Origin: Patagioenas fasciata
Lineage: Eukaryota > Chordata > Aves > Columbiformes > Columbidae
DNA length: 64,000 nt
Direction of reading: 5' to 3'
Assembly: GCF_037038585.1 (NCBI RefSeq)
Contig: NC_092520.1
Coordinates: 401,001-465,000 of the forward strand
Every line of letters begins with the position of its first letter. Position 1 is the first letter of the stretch. The notes beneath the pieces were generated by a model. The model saw only the letters and a list, made by a program, of their open reading frames with translations, had not been told where the DNA came from and searched no databases. Both the position numbers and the translations under genes were made by a program. Positions 33,650-44,006 of the stretch are shown here, piece by piece.

Positions 33650-33835
33650 ACCGTGCTGGCTGTCACCGGCGGCGGTCACCGTGCTGGCTGTCACCGGGTG
33701 GTGGTCACCGTGGTGGTTGTCACCGAGTGGTGGTCACCGTGCTGGCTGTCACCGGCGGCGGTCACCGTGGTGGTTGTCACCGGGTGGTGGTCACCGTGCT
33801 GGCTGTCACCGGCGGCGGTCACCGGGCGGCGGTGC
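33650..33835. repeat. Minisatellite upstream of CCKBR
   Basis: Units of about 22-24 bp with GGTCACCGTGCTGGCTGTCA. 33836-34030 is unrepeated with nothing recognised. Confidence 0.9.
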
Positions 33836-34035
33836 CGGCGCCCTGGCCGCTGCCCCTGTGTGTGCCCCCGGGGCAGGGGGCCCCGAGCTGCCCCGATCCC
33901 AGCCCCGGTCCCCGCTCGCCCCCACCCCGGACCGCCCCGTTCCGGGTCCTCGCTCGGCTGTCGCTGCCACCGCTTTTCCGGGAGCCCCCGGGCGCCCCGC
34001 ACCGGCACCCGCCTCTGTTACCCGCCCCCTGCCCG

Positions 34036-34150
34036 GGTCCTTCTCCTTCTCCTTCTCCTTCTCCTTCTCCTTCTCCTTCTCCTTCTCCTTCTCCTTCTCC
34101 TTCTCCTTCTCCTTCTCCTTCTCCTTCTCCTTCTCCTTTTTTTCTCCTTC
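34036..34150. repeat. (TTCTCC)n polypyrimidine tract
   Basis: About 17 uninterrupted TTCTCC hexamers, then TTTTTTTCTCC. A pure homopurine-homopyrimidine mirror-like tract of over 100 bp. Confidence 0.97.
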
Positions 34151-34159
34151 CCCTTTTCT

Positions 34160-34505
34160 TCTTCTCTTCCTTCAGTCCCTACCCTATCCCATTTCTGTCC
34201 CTATCCCCGTCCCCATCCCAGTCCCTATCACTGTCCCTGTCCCTATCTCGTCCCTGTCCCTGTTCTTATCCTTCTCCTGCCTTGTCGCTGTCCCTGTCCT
34301 GTTTCTATCCTGCCCCTACCCCTTCCCCGTCCCCACCCTGATCCCGATCATGATCCCTGTTCCCATCCCGATCCCTGTCCCTGTTCCCATCCTGATCCCG
34401 ATCCCTGTCCCTGCCCCGTCCCCGTTCCCACCCTGACCCCGATCCCTGTCCCTGTTCCCATTCCAATCCCAATCCCCATCCCGGTTCCCATTCCCGTCCC
34501 ATCTC
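34160..34505. repeat. CCCTGTCCCnATCC-type degenerate repeat
   Basis: C/T-rich units of 6-24 bp (GATCCCTGTCCCTGTTCCCA). No gene. Confidence 0.85.
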
Positions 34506-34546
34506 GTCGCGGTTCCAGCGCTGTCCCGGTTCACGAACAACTCAGC

Positions 34547-34715
34547 GTTACTTAGCAACAGTTATCAGTGTTACCTAGCAACAGTTGTCACGGTTACCTA
34601 GCAACGGTTGTCACGGCTACCTAGCAACGGTTGTCACGGCTACCCAGCAGCGGTTGTCGCAGTCACCCAGCTGCGGTTGTCGCGGTCACCCAGCTGCGGT
34701 TGTCGCTGCTGTCCC
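34547..34715. repeat. 23-bp tandem repeat carrying X-box (RFX) consensus
   Basis: Seven or so units on an exact 23-bp period. The core GTTACCTAGCAAC fits the X-box consensus GTNRCC-N(1-3)-RGYAAC perfectly at 34570 and 34593, and with one mismatch at 34547 and 34616. Units at 34639, 34662 and 34685 have drifted (CACCCAGCTGC). The array lies 14 bp past the CNGA4 stop codon, in its 3' flank or UTR. Confidence 0.85.
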
Positions 34716-34728
34716 AGCCCCGAGTAAC

Positions 34729-37700
34729 TCAGCGACGGGGGCCCGTCCTCCCTGTGCCCCGCCCCCCCGCGGGACCCTGAGCCCTGGGGGGACCCTGTGA
34801 CCTCGGGGGACCTGGAACCCCGTGGGGACCCTGAGCCCCAGGGAGACCCTGTGCCCTAAAGGGACCCTGTACCCCACTGGGACCCTGTGCCCTAAAGGGA
34901 CCCTGTACCCCACTGGGACCCTGTGCCCTAAAGGGACCCTGTACCCCACTGGGGCCCGGAGCCCTGGGGGAACCCTGAGCCCTTAGGGAACGCTGAGCCC
35001 TGGGGGGACTCTGTGACCTGGGAAGACCCAGAACCCTGGTGGGACCCTGAGCCTTGGGGGGACCCTCAGCCCCATCGGGACCCTGCGCCCTGGAGGAACC
35101 CTGTGCCTTGTTGGGACCCTGCACCTCTTTAGGAGCCTGTGATGTGGGAGGACCCTGCACCCCTTTGGGACCCTGTGCCCTGGGGGGACCCTGAGCCCTG
35201 TTGGGACCCTGTGACCTGGGGGGACCCTGTGCCCCACCGGGACCCTTCACCCCAGTGAGACCCTGTGCCCTGGTGGGATTCGGTCCCCCAGCAGGACCCT
35301 GAGCCCCAGCAGGACGCTCCGGCATGGCAGGACCCCCTCTCCCGGCAGGACCCTCTGCACCGGCACGCTGCCGCCGCCGGAGCCGGCCCTCGAGGCGCTG
35401 GACGCGCAGCGCCAGTTTGAAGGCGCTGGACTCCAGCTGGGCCAACAGCCGGGCCGCCCGGGTCTGCAGCCCCTCCAGCGCCGTCTCCAGCTCCTGCACG
35501 CGGCGCTTGGCCTCCTCCTCGGCCGCCGCTGCCGCCGCCTCGGCGCGCACATCCAGCTTGCCCATGCGCAGCAGCAGCTCGCGGCCCTTGGCCTCCAGCG
35601 CAGCCCGGGCACTGGGGAACTCCACCAGCACCTCCGCCAGGTCCTCCTTGGACAGGCAGAACAGGTCGGAGTAGCCGATGCTCATGATGTTGGCCGTGCG
35701 CCGGTTCCCCGAGGTGTTCCCTGGGGAGGCGGGGGCTGCGGTGAGGCTGGGGATCGAGGGGCTGGGTGAGGCTGGGGATCAAGGGGCTGCGTTGGGGCTG
35801 GGGGACCCGAGGCCTGTGGTGAGGCTGGGGGATTGAGGGGCTGGGTGAGGCTGGGGGATCGAGGGGCTGCGGTGAGGCTGGGGATCGAGGGGCTGTGGTG
35901 AGGCTGGGGATCGAGGGGCTGCGGTGAGGCTGGGGATCGAGGGGCTGCGGTGAGGCTGGGGATCAAGGGGCTGTGGTGAGGCTGGGGATCGAGGGACTGT
36001 GGTGAGGCTGGGGGATTGAGGGGCTGTGGTGAGGCTGGGGGATCGAGGGGCTGCGGTGAGGCTGGGGATCGAGGGACTGTGGTGAGGCTGGGGGATTGAG
36101 GGGCTGTGGTGAGGCTGGGGATCGAGGGGCTGCGGTGAGGCTGGGGATCGAGGGGCTGGGTGAGGCTGGGGGATCGAGGGGCTGTGGTGAGGCTGGGGAT
36201 CGAGGGGCTGTGGTGAGGCTGGGGGATCGAGGGACTGTGGTGAGGCTGGGGGATTGAGGGGCTGTGGTGAGGCTGGGGATCGAGGGGCTGCGGTGAGGCT
36301 GGGGATCGAGGGGCTGGGTGAGGCTGGGGGATCGAGGGGCTGTGGTGAGGCTGGGGATCGAGGGGCTGCGGTGAGGCTGGGGATCGAGGGGCTGCGGTGA
36401 GGCTGGGGATCGAGGGGCTGTGGTGAGGCTGGGGATCGAGGGGCTGTGGTGAGGCTGGGGATCGAGGGGCTGCGGTGAGGCTGGGGGATTGAGGGGCTGT
36501 GGTGAGGCTGGGGGATTGAGGGGCTGTGGTGAGGCTGGGGGATTGAGGGGCTGTGGTGAGGCTGGGGGATCGAGGGGCTGCACTGGGGCTGGGGGGCCCA
36601 AGGGTTGCGCTGGGGCTGGGGATCGAGGGGCTGGGGGATCGACGGGCTGCGCTGGGTGGCTGCGTGCTGGGGTCTCACCCTTGATGTTGATGAGGCTGAT
36701 CTCCCCGAAGTAGAGCCCCTCGCCCAGGATGGCGAGCTGCGTGACGCCGTCCTCGGCCACCACGGCCAGGCGGCCCTCGCGGATGAAGTACATCTCGTGG
36801 CCCACGTCCCCGCGGCGGCACACGAACTCGCCGGGGCCGAAGACCTGCGGGCGCAGGCGCAGCACCAGCTGCCGCAGCACGCCGGGCTCCCAGCTCTGGA
36901 AGAGGCCGACGCGGCGCAGCGCCGGGAGGTGCACGCCGGCCGCCACCTCGGCCCGCAGCCCCCGCGACAGGTGCCGCAGCACCGCCCGCTCCGCCGGCAG
37001 CTTGCGCTGCGCCCGCAGGTGCTGGTGCCAGCGGGACACGCGCCGCGCCAGCCGCCCGCCCGCGCCCTGCGCACGCAGGTAGCGCCGCACCGGCTCGGGG
37101 TCGGGGTAGAAGGCGGCGTCGGCCGCGTTCACGTTGGAGATGACGGAGCTGATGCTGCCCGTGATGGTGGCGAAGCCCAGCACGGCCAGGAGGAAGCCGG
37201 CGATGACGAAGAGGAACTCCTCCTCGCGCCGCGGCTCCGGCGTGTCGCCCACGGTCGCGAGGATGAGCGTGGAGAAGTAGAAGCTGTGCAGGTACTGGCG
37301 CAGCGGGCGCGCGAAGCCGGGGCGGCTGGCGTTGGGGCAGACCCAGGCGTCGGTGCCGAGCCCCAGCCACGACGAGAGGGCGAAGTAGAGGCAGCCGTAC
37401 CAGTGGATGGCGATGAAGACGTAGAGCATCAGCTTGGCCACGCGGAAGGCGTTGGGGTGCGCCGTGCGCGTCTCCCGCCGGTCAAAGGCCTCGAAGAGGC
37501 GCGGAGCCCGCAGGCAGCGGTTGGCGCGCAGAGCCGGCACCGCCGCGCCCCGGCGCAGGCACAGCAGCTCGGTGGGCAGCACCGCGGCCACGTCCCAGGG
37601 GAAGGCCGAGGAGCGCAGGTAGCGCCGCCGGATGCGGCCGCGGTCCCGCACCACGATGCCGTCCTCAACAAAGGCTGGGGGGAGCGCGTCAGCACCTGCC

Positions 37701-38044
37701 CTGCGTCGCGGGGAGCCGGGGGGACTTCGCAGGGGTGGGGACACGTTAACATGGGGGGTCCCAGCGAGAGGGGGCTCCAAGTGAGGGCCTCGGGGTGCTC
37801 GGGTTTACCCGTGCTGGGAGGAGGTTGGTGGTGCAGGATGGGGGTACCCGGATGGGGTGTGGGGTGTCCCTGGGCCTGGGTCTCCTGGAAGGGACCCTAC
37901 GGGTGTCCTGTGGGGTGTCGCTGGGGATCCCCTGGGCTGCCCGTGGGGATGGGGGAGGGGCTGGGCAGGGGGTGCTGGAACCCTGGAGTGCCCACCCAGG
38001 CACATCCCCTGTGCCAGGCTGGCTGGTGGGTGACGGCTGTGCCG

Positions 38045-38086
<42 letters not shown>

Positions 38087-38752
38087 GCAGACACGGGCAC
38101 GCACACGTGTGCGCACGCGGTGTGGGGCTGTTTCGCTGTAGCTGTGAGTGCACACGTGTGCACGGGAACACGTCTGTGCACACCGCTGAGTGTGCGTGGG
38201 CAGGCGGGGGGCCGGGGCGGGGCAGGGCGGGGCAGGGCGGGGCAGGGCGTGGCACTGACCGGTGTGCAGCCGCACGCCGATGTCCAGCAGGTAGATCCCG
38301 TCGCACACGCAGTCCAGGCTCAGCCACAGCCGCGCGTGCTGCTCCTGCAGCACTGGGAAGCAGGACCTGGCGGCGCGGGCGGCGTCACCGCGGCGGGGAC
38401 AGTGCCGGGGGCGCCAGGACACCCCGTACCCCCCCGGCCCCCCCTCGCCGCCCCCGGCACCTGCAGACCAGGACAATGCAGTTGTAGAGCACGGGCAGCG
38501 CCACGATGCTGATCCACCAGTAGTACCAGTCTCCGGAGGGGTCCAGCGTCCAGTCCCGGGGGGCGCTGCGGGGGCAGAGGGACCCCAGGGCTGTGACCCC
38601 CGCCCGGCCCCGCGGCGCCCAGGGGGGTCCGCGCCCATGCTCCCCGCTCACCCCCGGGCGCTCCCGGTGCCGGGTCCGGCGGCGGCCCCGGTGGAGCCGC
38701 GTTCCCGGGGCCGAGCCCAGCGGCGGGACAGCCCGGAGCCGGCACCGAGCAT
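34729..38752 (-). CDS. CNGA4: Cyclic-nucleotide-gated channel alpha-4
   Basis: Modulatory subunit of the olfactory cilium CNG channel. Five exons, 38652-38752, 38461-38565, 38260-38366, 36679-37674 and 34729-35720, close in phase to 766 residues (human 575). [31 protein letters not shown], the pore helix with TVGDTP (245-250) and the sequon NAS before it match CNGA4. The cyclic-nucleotide domain has [32 protein letters not shown] and [11 protein letters not shown], whose Arg contacts the cyclic phosphate. A coiled coil follows ([19 protein letters not shown]). After residue about 558, some 200 residues of GPxRAQGP repeats replace the short mammalian tail. The first exon ([12 protein letters not shown] start) is inferred from phase and splice signals only. 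Confidence 0.92.
34790..35335 (-). repeat. CNGA4: Coding minisatellite, CNGA4 C-terminal tail
   Basis: Units of about 18-30 bp around GGGACCCTGTGCCCTG (plus strand) lie inside the last coding exon. Because many units are multiples of three, the minus frame stays open and encodes collagen-like GP-rich repeats ([11 protein letters not shown]). No earlier in-frame stop follows the coiled coil. Confidence 0.85.
35725..36660. repeat. 25/26-bp minisatellite filling the last CNGA4 intron
   Basis: About 35 units of GGGGCTGTGGTGAGGCTGGG followed by GATCGA or GGATTGA. It occupies nearly the whole intron between 35720 and 36679. Confidence 0.96.
38045..38092. repeat. (GT)n microsatellite in a CNGA4 intron
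   Basis: Nearly perfect GT dinucleotide run of about 45 bp. The intron 37675-38259 also has three GGGGCAGGGC units at 38214-38248. Confidence 0.95.
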
Positions 38753-39305
38753 CGCGCAGCGGGAATGGCCGCCCGGCTCCGCCAGCGCCGGGCGCGTCCT
38801 GGCAACGCGGGCTCCCCGGGGCGTCCCCGGCCCCCCGGGACGGCGGAGCGGCAGCAGCCGCGTTGCGGGAGCCCCCGCGCCGGGTGCGGGCCCGATCCTG
38901 GCCGTGCTGCCGGCGGGGCACGTGTGGTCCCCCGGAACACCCAGCGCCGGGGGCTCAGTGCCAGCGCCGGGCCGGGGGCTGCTGGCGGACCCCGGGGCAC
39001 CCCCGGGGCGGCGCGGGGGGAGCCGGGTCCGCGGGGCAGGGGCACGGGCACGCACGGCAGCGGGTGCCTGGCGGGGGCACTGCGGCCATGGGGAGGTGGG
39101 AGCGGCGCCGGGGCCACCGTGCAGGTGCGGCGGATGGTGCCCGGTGCAGGGGTCCCGGCTCCCGGTGCGGATGGCACAGCAGGGTCACGCTGCCCCGTGC
39201 AGCCCGGTTGCCCGTGAGCAGGACAGAGCCCGGTCCCCAGTGCGGTGCCCGTGCCCGGTTGCCGGTACGGGGCAGGGTCCCGGGCACCCTCTGACCCTCC
39301 CTGGT
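38753..39305. other. GC-rich flank upstream of CNGA4, nothing identified
   Basis: CpG-rich unique sequence that would contain the CNGA4 promoter. No motif stands out, and no second gene is supported. Confidence 0.4.
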
Positions 39306-39309
39306 GCCC

Positions 39310-40045
39310 GGGGGCAGGTACGCGCCTGATGGCCGGTGCCAGGCGGTGCCCTCTGTAACTGGAGGTCACCCGGTTCAGGAGTTCCCGGTACACGGGGTGC
39401 CCGGTTCAGGAGCACCCGGGTTAACCGGTGCAGGGGTGCTCGATACATGGGGTACCCGCTGCGGAGGTTACCGGGGTGCCCGGTGCAGGGGTACATGGGG
39501 TGCTCGGTGCAGACGTTACCCGGTGGAGGGGTTACCTGGTACACAGGGTGCCCGGTGCAGGGGTTACCCGGTGCAGGGGTCACCTGGCACAGGTGGTGCC
39601 TGGTGTGGTGTGCCCGGTGCAGACGTTACCCGGTGAAAGGGTCACGCGGCACACGTGGTGCCCGGTGGGGGTGCCCGGTGCAGGGGTCACACAGTGCAGG
39701 AGTCACCCGGCGCACGTGGTGCCCGGTGCAGACATTAACGGTGTAGGGGTCACCCGGCACGAGTGGTGCCCGGTGCGGGGTGCCCGGTGCAGGGGTCACC
39801 CGGTGCAGAGTGCGCGGTGCGAGGTGCCCGGTGAAGGGGTCACCCGGTGCAGAGTGCCCGGTGCGGGTTACCCGGTGCAGGGGTCGCCCGGTGCAGGGTT
39901 ACCCGGTGCGGGGTTACCCGGTGCAGGGGTCGCCCGGTGCAGGGTTACCCGGTGCGGGGTTACCCGGTGCAGGGGTCGCCCGGTGCGGGGTTACCCGGTG
40001 CAGGGTTACCCGGTGCAGGGGTCGCCCGGCACACGTGGTGCCCGG
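39310..40045. repeat. Minisatellite between CNGA4 and FHIP1B
   Basis: Over 30 units around GTTACCCGGTGCAGGGGT, with variants (GTCACCCGG, GTGCCCGG) and CACACGTGGTGCCCGG inserts. It separates the two head-to-head genes. Confidence 0.94.
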
Positions 40046-40059
40046 TGGGGGGTGCGCGG

Positions 40060-40285
40060 TTCCCGCTCGGCCCCGCCCCGAGCCCCGCCCGATGCGCAGC
40101 GCAGCCAATCAGCGCTCCGGTGTCCCGGCCCCGCCCAGTCCTCGCTGTCGGCCCCGCCTACCGCGGCGGGGGGCGGGGCCGCGGGCGCGGCGGGCGGGGC
40201 CGTGGGCGGGGCTTCCGCCACCGGTGCGTCGGGCGGCGGCGGGAAGATGGCGGCGGGCGCGCGGGGCCCGCAGCGGGGGTGGCCG
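40060..40285 (+). promoter_or_regulatory. FHIP1B: CpG promoter and non-coding exon 1 of FHIP1B
   Basis: CpG-dense region with repeated CCCCGCCC and GGGCGGGGC boxes, a CCAAT box (GCAGCCAATCAGCG near 40100) and AAGATGGCGGC (YY1-type element) at 40244. A strong donor after 40285 ends the exon, and a 44-bp exon at 40669-40712 probably follows. The ATG at 40247 would give a 16-codon spliced upstream ORF ending at the TGA in exon 2. Exon limits are inferred from splice signals. Confidence 0.6.
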
Positions 40286-40869
40286 GTGAGCGGCGGCTCG
40301 GGAGCGGCGGGGCGGGAAGGGACGGGACGGGACGGGACGGGGGCGGCGGGACAGGCGGGCCCGGCGGGGGCGGCGGGGCGTGCTGGGCTCGCTCGGCGGG
40401 GCCGCTCGGCGGGGCCCGGCGGGCGCCGTTGTGCTGGGTGCCGCGGGGCGCCCGGGCCGCCGCCTGCCCTTGGCCGAGCGGGGCTGCGCGGCCCGGGGTG
40501 TCCCCGCGGGGGGGCCGGGCCGGGCGGTGTCCCGGGGGTGCCCGGGGCGCGGAGCGGCGGGGCCGGGCCTGGGCTGGGCCGCGCTGCCGGGGGGCGGTGG
40601 GGCCGGGGGCGGCCCTGCCCGGGGCCCGTCGCGCGTCCGACGCCTCCTGGCCCCTCTGTCCCCTCCAGGTGCGGCGCTGATGGGACGGCACCCGCCGCGA
40701 CCTTGACCCCAGGTAGGCGGCTCCGCCTCGGGCAGCGCCTCGGGAGCGGGGGGGTCCCGGTCCTGCCGGGGGCACCGACGCGCGATGTCCCCAGCAGTGG
40801 GCTGTGCCACCCTGGGGTGTCCCTGGGCCTCCGCACGGCTGTTGTGCCCGTCCTGTCGTTGACCCCCGG

Positions 40870-41015
40870 GGTACCCGGGGCTGGGACACCCGGGACCGGG
40901 ACACCCGGAACTGGAACACCTGGGACTGGGACACCCCGTGTTGGGACACCCGGGACTGGGACACCTCGTGTTGGGACACCCGGGACCAGGACACCCGGGA
41001 CTGGGACACCCAGCG
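40870..41015. repeat. 15-bp minisatellite in FHIP1B 5' intron
   Basis: Nine units of GGGACACCCGGGACTG. 41016-42700 is unrepeated intron DNA in which I recognise no gene or element. Confidence 0.92.
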
Positions 41016-42709
41016 CTTGGCTCCCCCGCGGCTGCAGGGGTTGGTGTGGGTGCTCGCCCGGTGCCGTGGGCACGGCTGTGAGCAGTGACACGGTGCCCCG
41101 CGGTGAGCAGGTGACCCTGTGCCGTGTCCCCAGCTCCGGGGGGCAGAGGAGGTCTGGTGACCAGCGGGTGCAGAACGGGACCCCGGGAGCAGCTGCCGGG
41201 AGCCCCTTGTCCCCCTTGTCCCCTGTGCCTGCACTGGGCTGTGTCGCGACACCCGGTGCTGTGCCGGCAGCTCCCCCCGCTCTGCTCGGTCTCCGGTGTG
41301 CGGATTGGGGTCCAGGTGAGCAGCTGTGTCCCTGCTGTCCCTGCCCTGCTGCGGTGGCACCCTGGCTGTCCCCGTGTCCCCACAGACCGGCCTGGGGGCC
41401 GGTGCTGGCGGGTGAGGGACGCGCTCCTGGTGCACGGCTGGGCTCAGGGCACCGTGCTGTGCACCGGCAGCTCTTGGCTGGCGCTGGGTCCCTCCGGGAG
41501 CTGCCAGGTCGGGAGGGAGCCGGTGCTGGCACGTCCCGGCTCTTGGGGCTGTCTCGGTGGCAGCCGGTGTCCCCGTGGCACAGGGGTCCCACACCGGCCG
41601 TGGGGGTGCCGGCCGTTGTGTGACACCCCAGCCACCCTGGCCTTCGCCTTCGTGTGCTGCCTCGGTGACCGCCCTGCTCTGCCCGGCTCGTCCCCTCGCG
41701 TGGTGGCACGGTGCGGGGGGGTGGCACGGTGCGGGGGGGTGGCACAGCCGGTATGGCTGCGGTGCTGCCCCTGGGCCGGTCTGCGGGGGCTGGCCTGGCA
41801 CGCCGGCCTTAGGCAGGGTCTAAGTTTAGAGCCGCGGTCAGCCCTCGCCGCGCTGGAACGGGACAGCGGCTGTGCCGCGGTGTAACCTCCCCTGAACCGT
41901 CCCTGCCGCCGGCGCCGCGTGCCCGGGGCTTCGTCCCCTGGTCACCGCACAGCGGGACGGCGCCAGGTCCCGCCTGCCCTGCTCTGACCGTGCGTGGCTT
42001 CGCGGTAACGCCCCTCCGGTTTTCCTGCCGTGTCCCCGGTGCCGCGGGGCCGTGTCCCTGGTGCCACGGGGCCGTGTCCCCGCCAGCCCTCGCTGGCCCC
42101 GCAGGTGGCCTGTACCGGCTCCTCGCCGAGCCCCGGCGTGCACGTGCTGCCGGCGGGACGCGGCGGAGCCCGGAGCCGTGCCGGTGCGGGACGGGCCGCA
42201 CACACCGGCTGCTCCCGGCCGTGTCCCCGCGGAGGGCCCCGTGCCGGCCCCGCCACCGCGGCGCGCTCCGGCATGCCTGCCGCGCTCGGCACGCGTGGCA
42301 CCCGGCCCTGCTCCGGCCGGCCCTGCTCCAGCTGTCCCCCCCGGCTGTCCCCGCTCCACTGCCCCCCCGGCTGTCCCCCTTGGGCTGTCCCCGCTCCTCT
42401 GTCCCCGCGGCACACGCTGCCCGGGAGGTTATTTCTGGCAGGGTGGGCAGCTGGCTGGCGGGGGCTGTGGCGCGGGGGCTGCCGGTGCCGTCACCGCGCA
42501 CGCTGCCGAGGGGGTGGCGGGTCCCCGGGGCTCTGGGCTGGGCGCCATGGGGCTGCAATGGCCCCCCCGGGCAGCACGGTGCCCGTCCCCACACCGCGGT
42601 GCCGGGGCCCTATAAATATCCCTGGATTCGTGCCGCAGCGCCCGTGGGCGCTGGTGCTGCCGCAGCCCCGCGCTGGGCCGTCCCCCCCGCTCCGCAGCCA
42701 GTGCTGCCG

Positions 42710-42905
42710 TGTCCCTGTCCCCGTGGTGCTCGGTCTGCTGGTGTCCCTGTCCCCGTGGTGCTCGGTCTGCTGGTGTCCCTGTCCCCATGGTGCTGGGGCT
42801 GCCGGTGTCCCCGTCCCCGTGGTGCTGGGGCTGCCGGTGTCCCTGTCCCCGTGGTGCTGGGGCTGCCGGTGTCCCCGTCCCCATGGTGCCGGTGATGCCA
42901 GTGTC
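42710..42905. repeat. 30-bp minisatellite in FHIP1B 5' intron
   Basis: Six units with GTCCCTGTCCCCGTGGTGCT. 42906-43330 holds nothing recognised. Confidence 0.92.
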
Positions 42906-43335
42906 CCCGTCCTGCGGCCCTCGTGCCGGGTGAGCTCGCGGTTTTGACACCGAGGATTTGGGTTTGAGGACCTGCTGCCTCCCCTGTGTCCCCACCCGTG
43001 TCCCCGGGGTCACCATAGCAGTGGCCGGTGCCTCCCTGAGGGGCTCTGTTCTGGTCCCTGTCCCTGCCCAGGGTTGGCCCGGCCTGCTGGCTGTCCCAGC
43101 ACGGCCCTGGTGTGCCCGGCAGCTTGGTGTCCCCGCTGTCCCAGGTGTCCCTGCTGGGTGTCCCCACACTCCGGGCTGTGCCAGCTCCCGGGTTCAAAGT
43201 GCGGCACTGGGTGCGGGGGTGGCGCCGGCAGCCGGAGCCACGAGCTGAGCCACCCTGGCGCTCGTCCTTCCCGGCGCTGCCGCCCCCACCGGCCCTGCCG
43301 CGGCCTCGGGCACCGCGGGGCAGCTCTGGGCCCCT

Positions 43336-43785
43336 CACACCAGGACAGCCCTTGAGGTGCTGGAGCGAGTGGAGAGAAGGGAACGGAGCTGGGGAGGGGC
43401 TGGAGCACAAGTGTGATGGGAGCGGCTGAGGGACCTGGGGGTTCAGCTGGAGAACAGGAGCTGAGGGGAGACCTTCTGATCTCTGAACTGCCTGAAAGGA
43501 GCTTGGAGCCAGGGGGGTCGGGCTCTGCTCCCCAGGAACAAGCGCCAGGAGCAGAGGAAACGGCCTCAAGTTGCCCAGGGGAGGTTGAGGTTGGATGTGG
43601 GGAACAATTTCTTCCCCAAAGGGCTGTGGGGCATTGGAACAGGCTGCCCAGGGCAGTGCTGGAGTCACCATCCCTGGAGGGCTGGACAGACGGACAGGAG
43701 GTTCTCAGGACAGGGGGCAGGGACAGGGTGGGTTATGGGTGGACTCGGTGATCCTGGGGGCTTTTCCCCCCGAGGTGGCTCTGTG
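43336..43785 (+). mobile_element. CR1 LINE 3' end (younger subfamily)
   Basis: Sense CR1 3' end: TTGAGGTGCTGGAGCGAGTG, GGAGACCTTCTGATCTCTGA, CCTGAAAGGAGCTTGGAGCC, CAATTTCTTCCCCAAAGGGC, AACAGGCTGCCCAGGGCAGT and TGGACTCGGTGATCCTGGGG. Almost identical to the copies at 51655 and 61085. 5'-truncated as usual for CR1; it sits in the last 5' UTR intron of FHIP1B. Confidence 0.93.
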
Positions 43786-43889
43786 ACCCGTTCCACGGGG
43801 CGGGCCGGGGGAGCCGTGCCAGCATGGTGTGGGTGACCCCAGGACCATCGGGGTACCCCGCGGTCCCTGAGCCGCCGCTCTCCCCGCAG

Positions 43890-44006
43890 CCCGGCCGGGG
43901 CAGCAGGATGGACAGAGGGGCCACGCGGCCCCCCCGGCGCCGCCAGCCCGCAGCGGGACCCGTCCCCCCCCGCGGGACACCGCGCCGCCCGTGACCGCGC
44001 GTCCCC
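43890..44006 (+). promoter_or_regulatory. FHIP1B: FHIP1B 5' leader with an upstream ORF
   Basis: Follows an acceptor (CCCCGCAG at 43889). An upstream ATG at 43908 opens a 28-codon ORF (starts MDRGATRPPRR) ending at TGA 43992-43994, in the same frame as and 99 bases before the main ATG at 44007. It may dampen translation. Confidence 0.6.
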
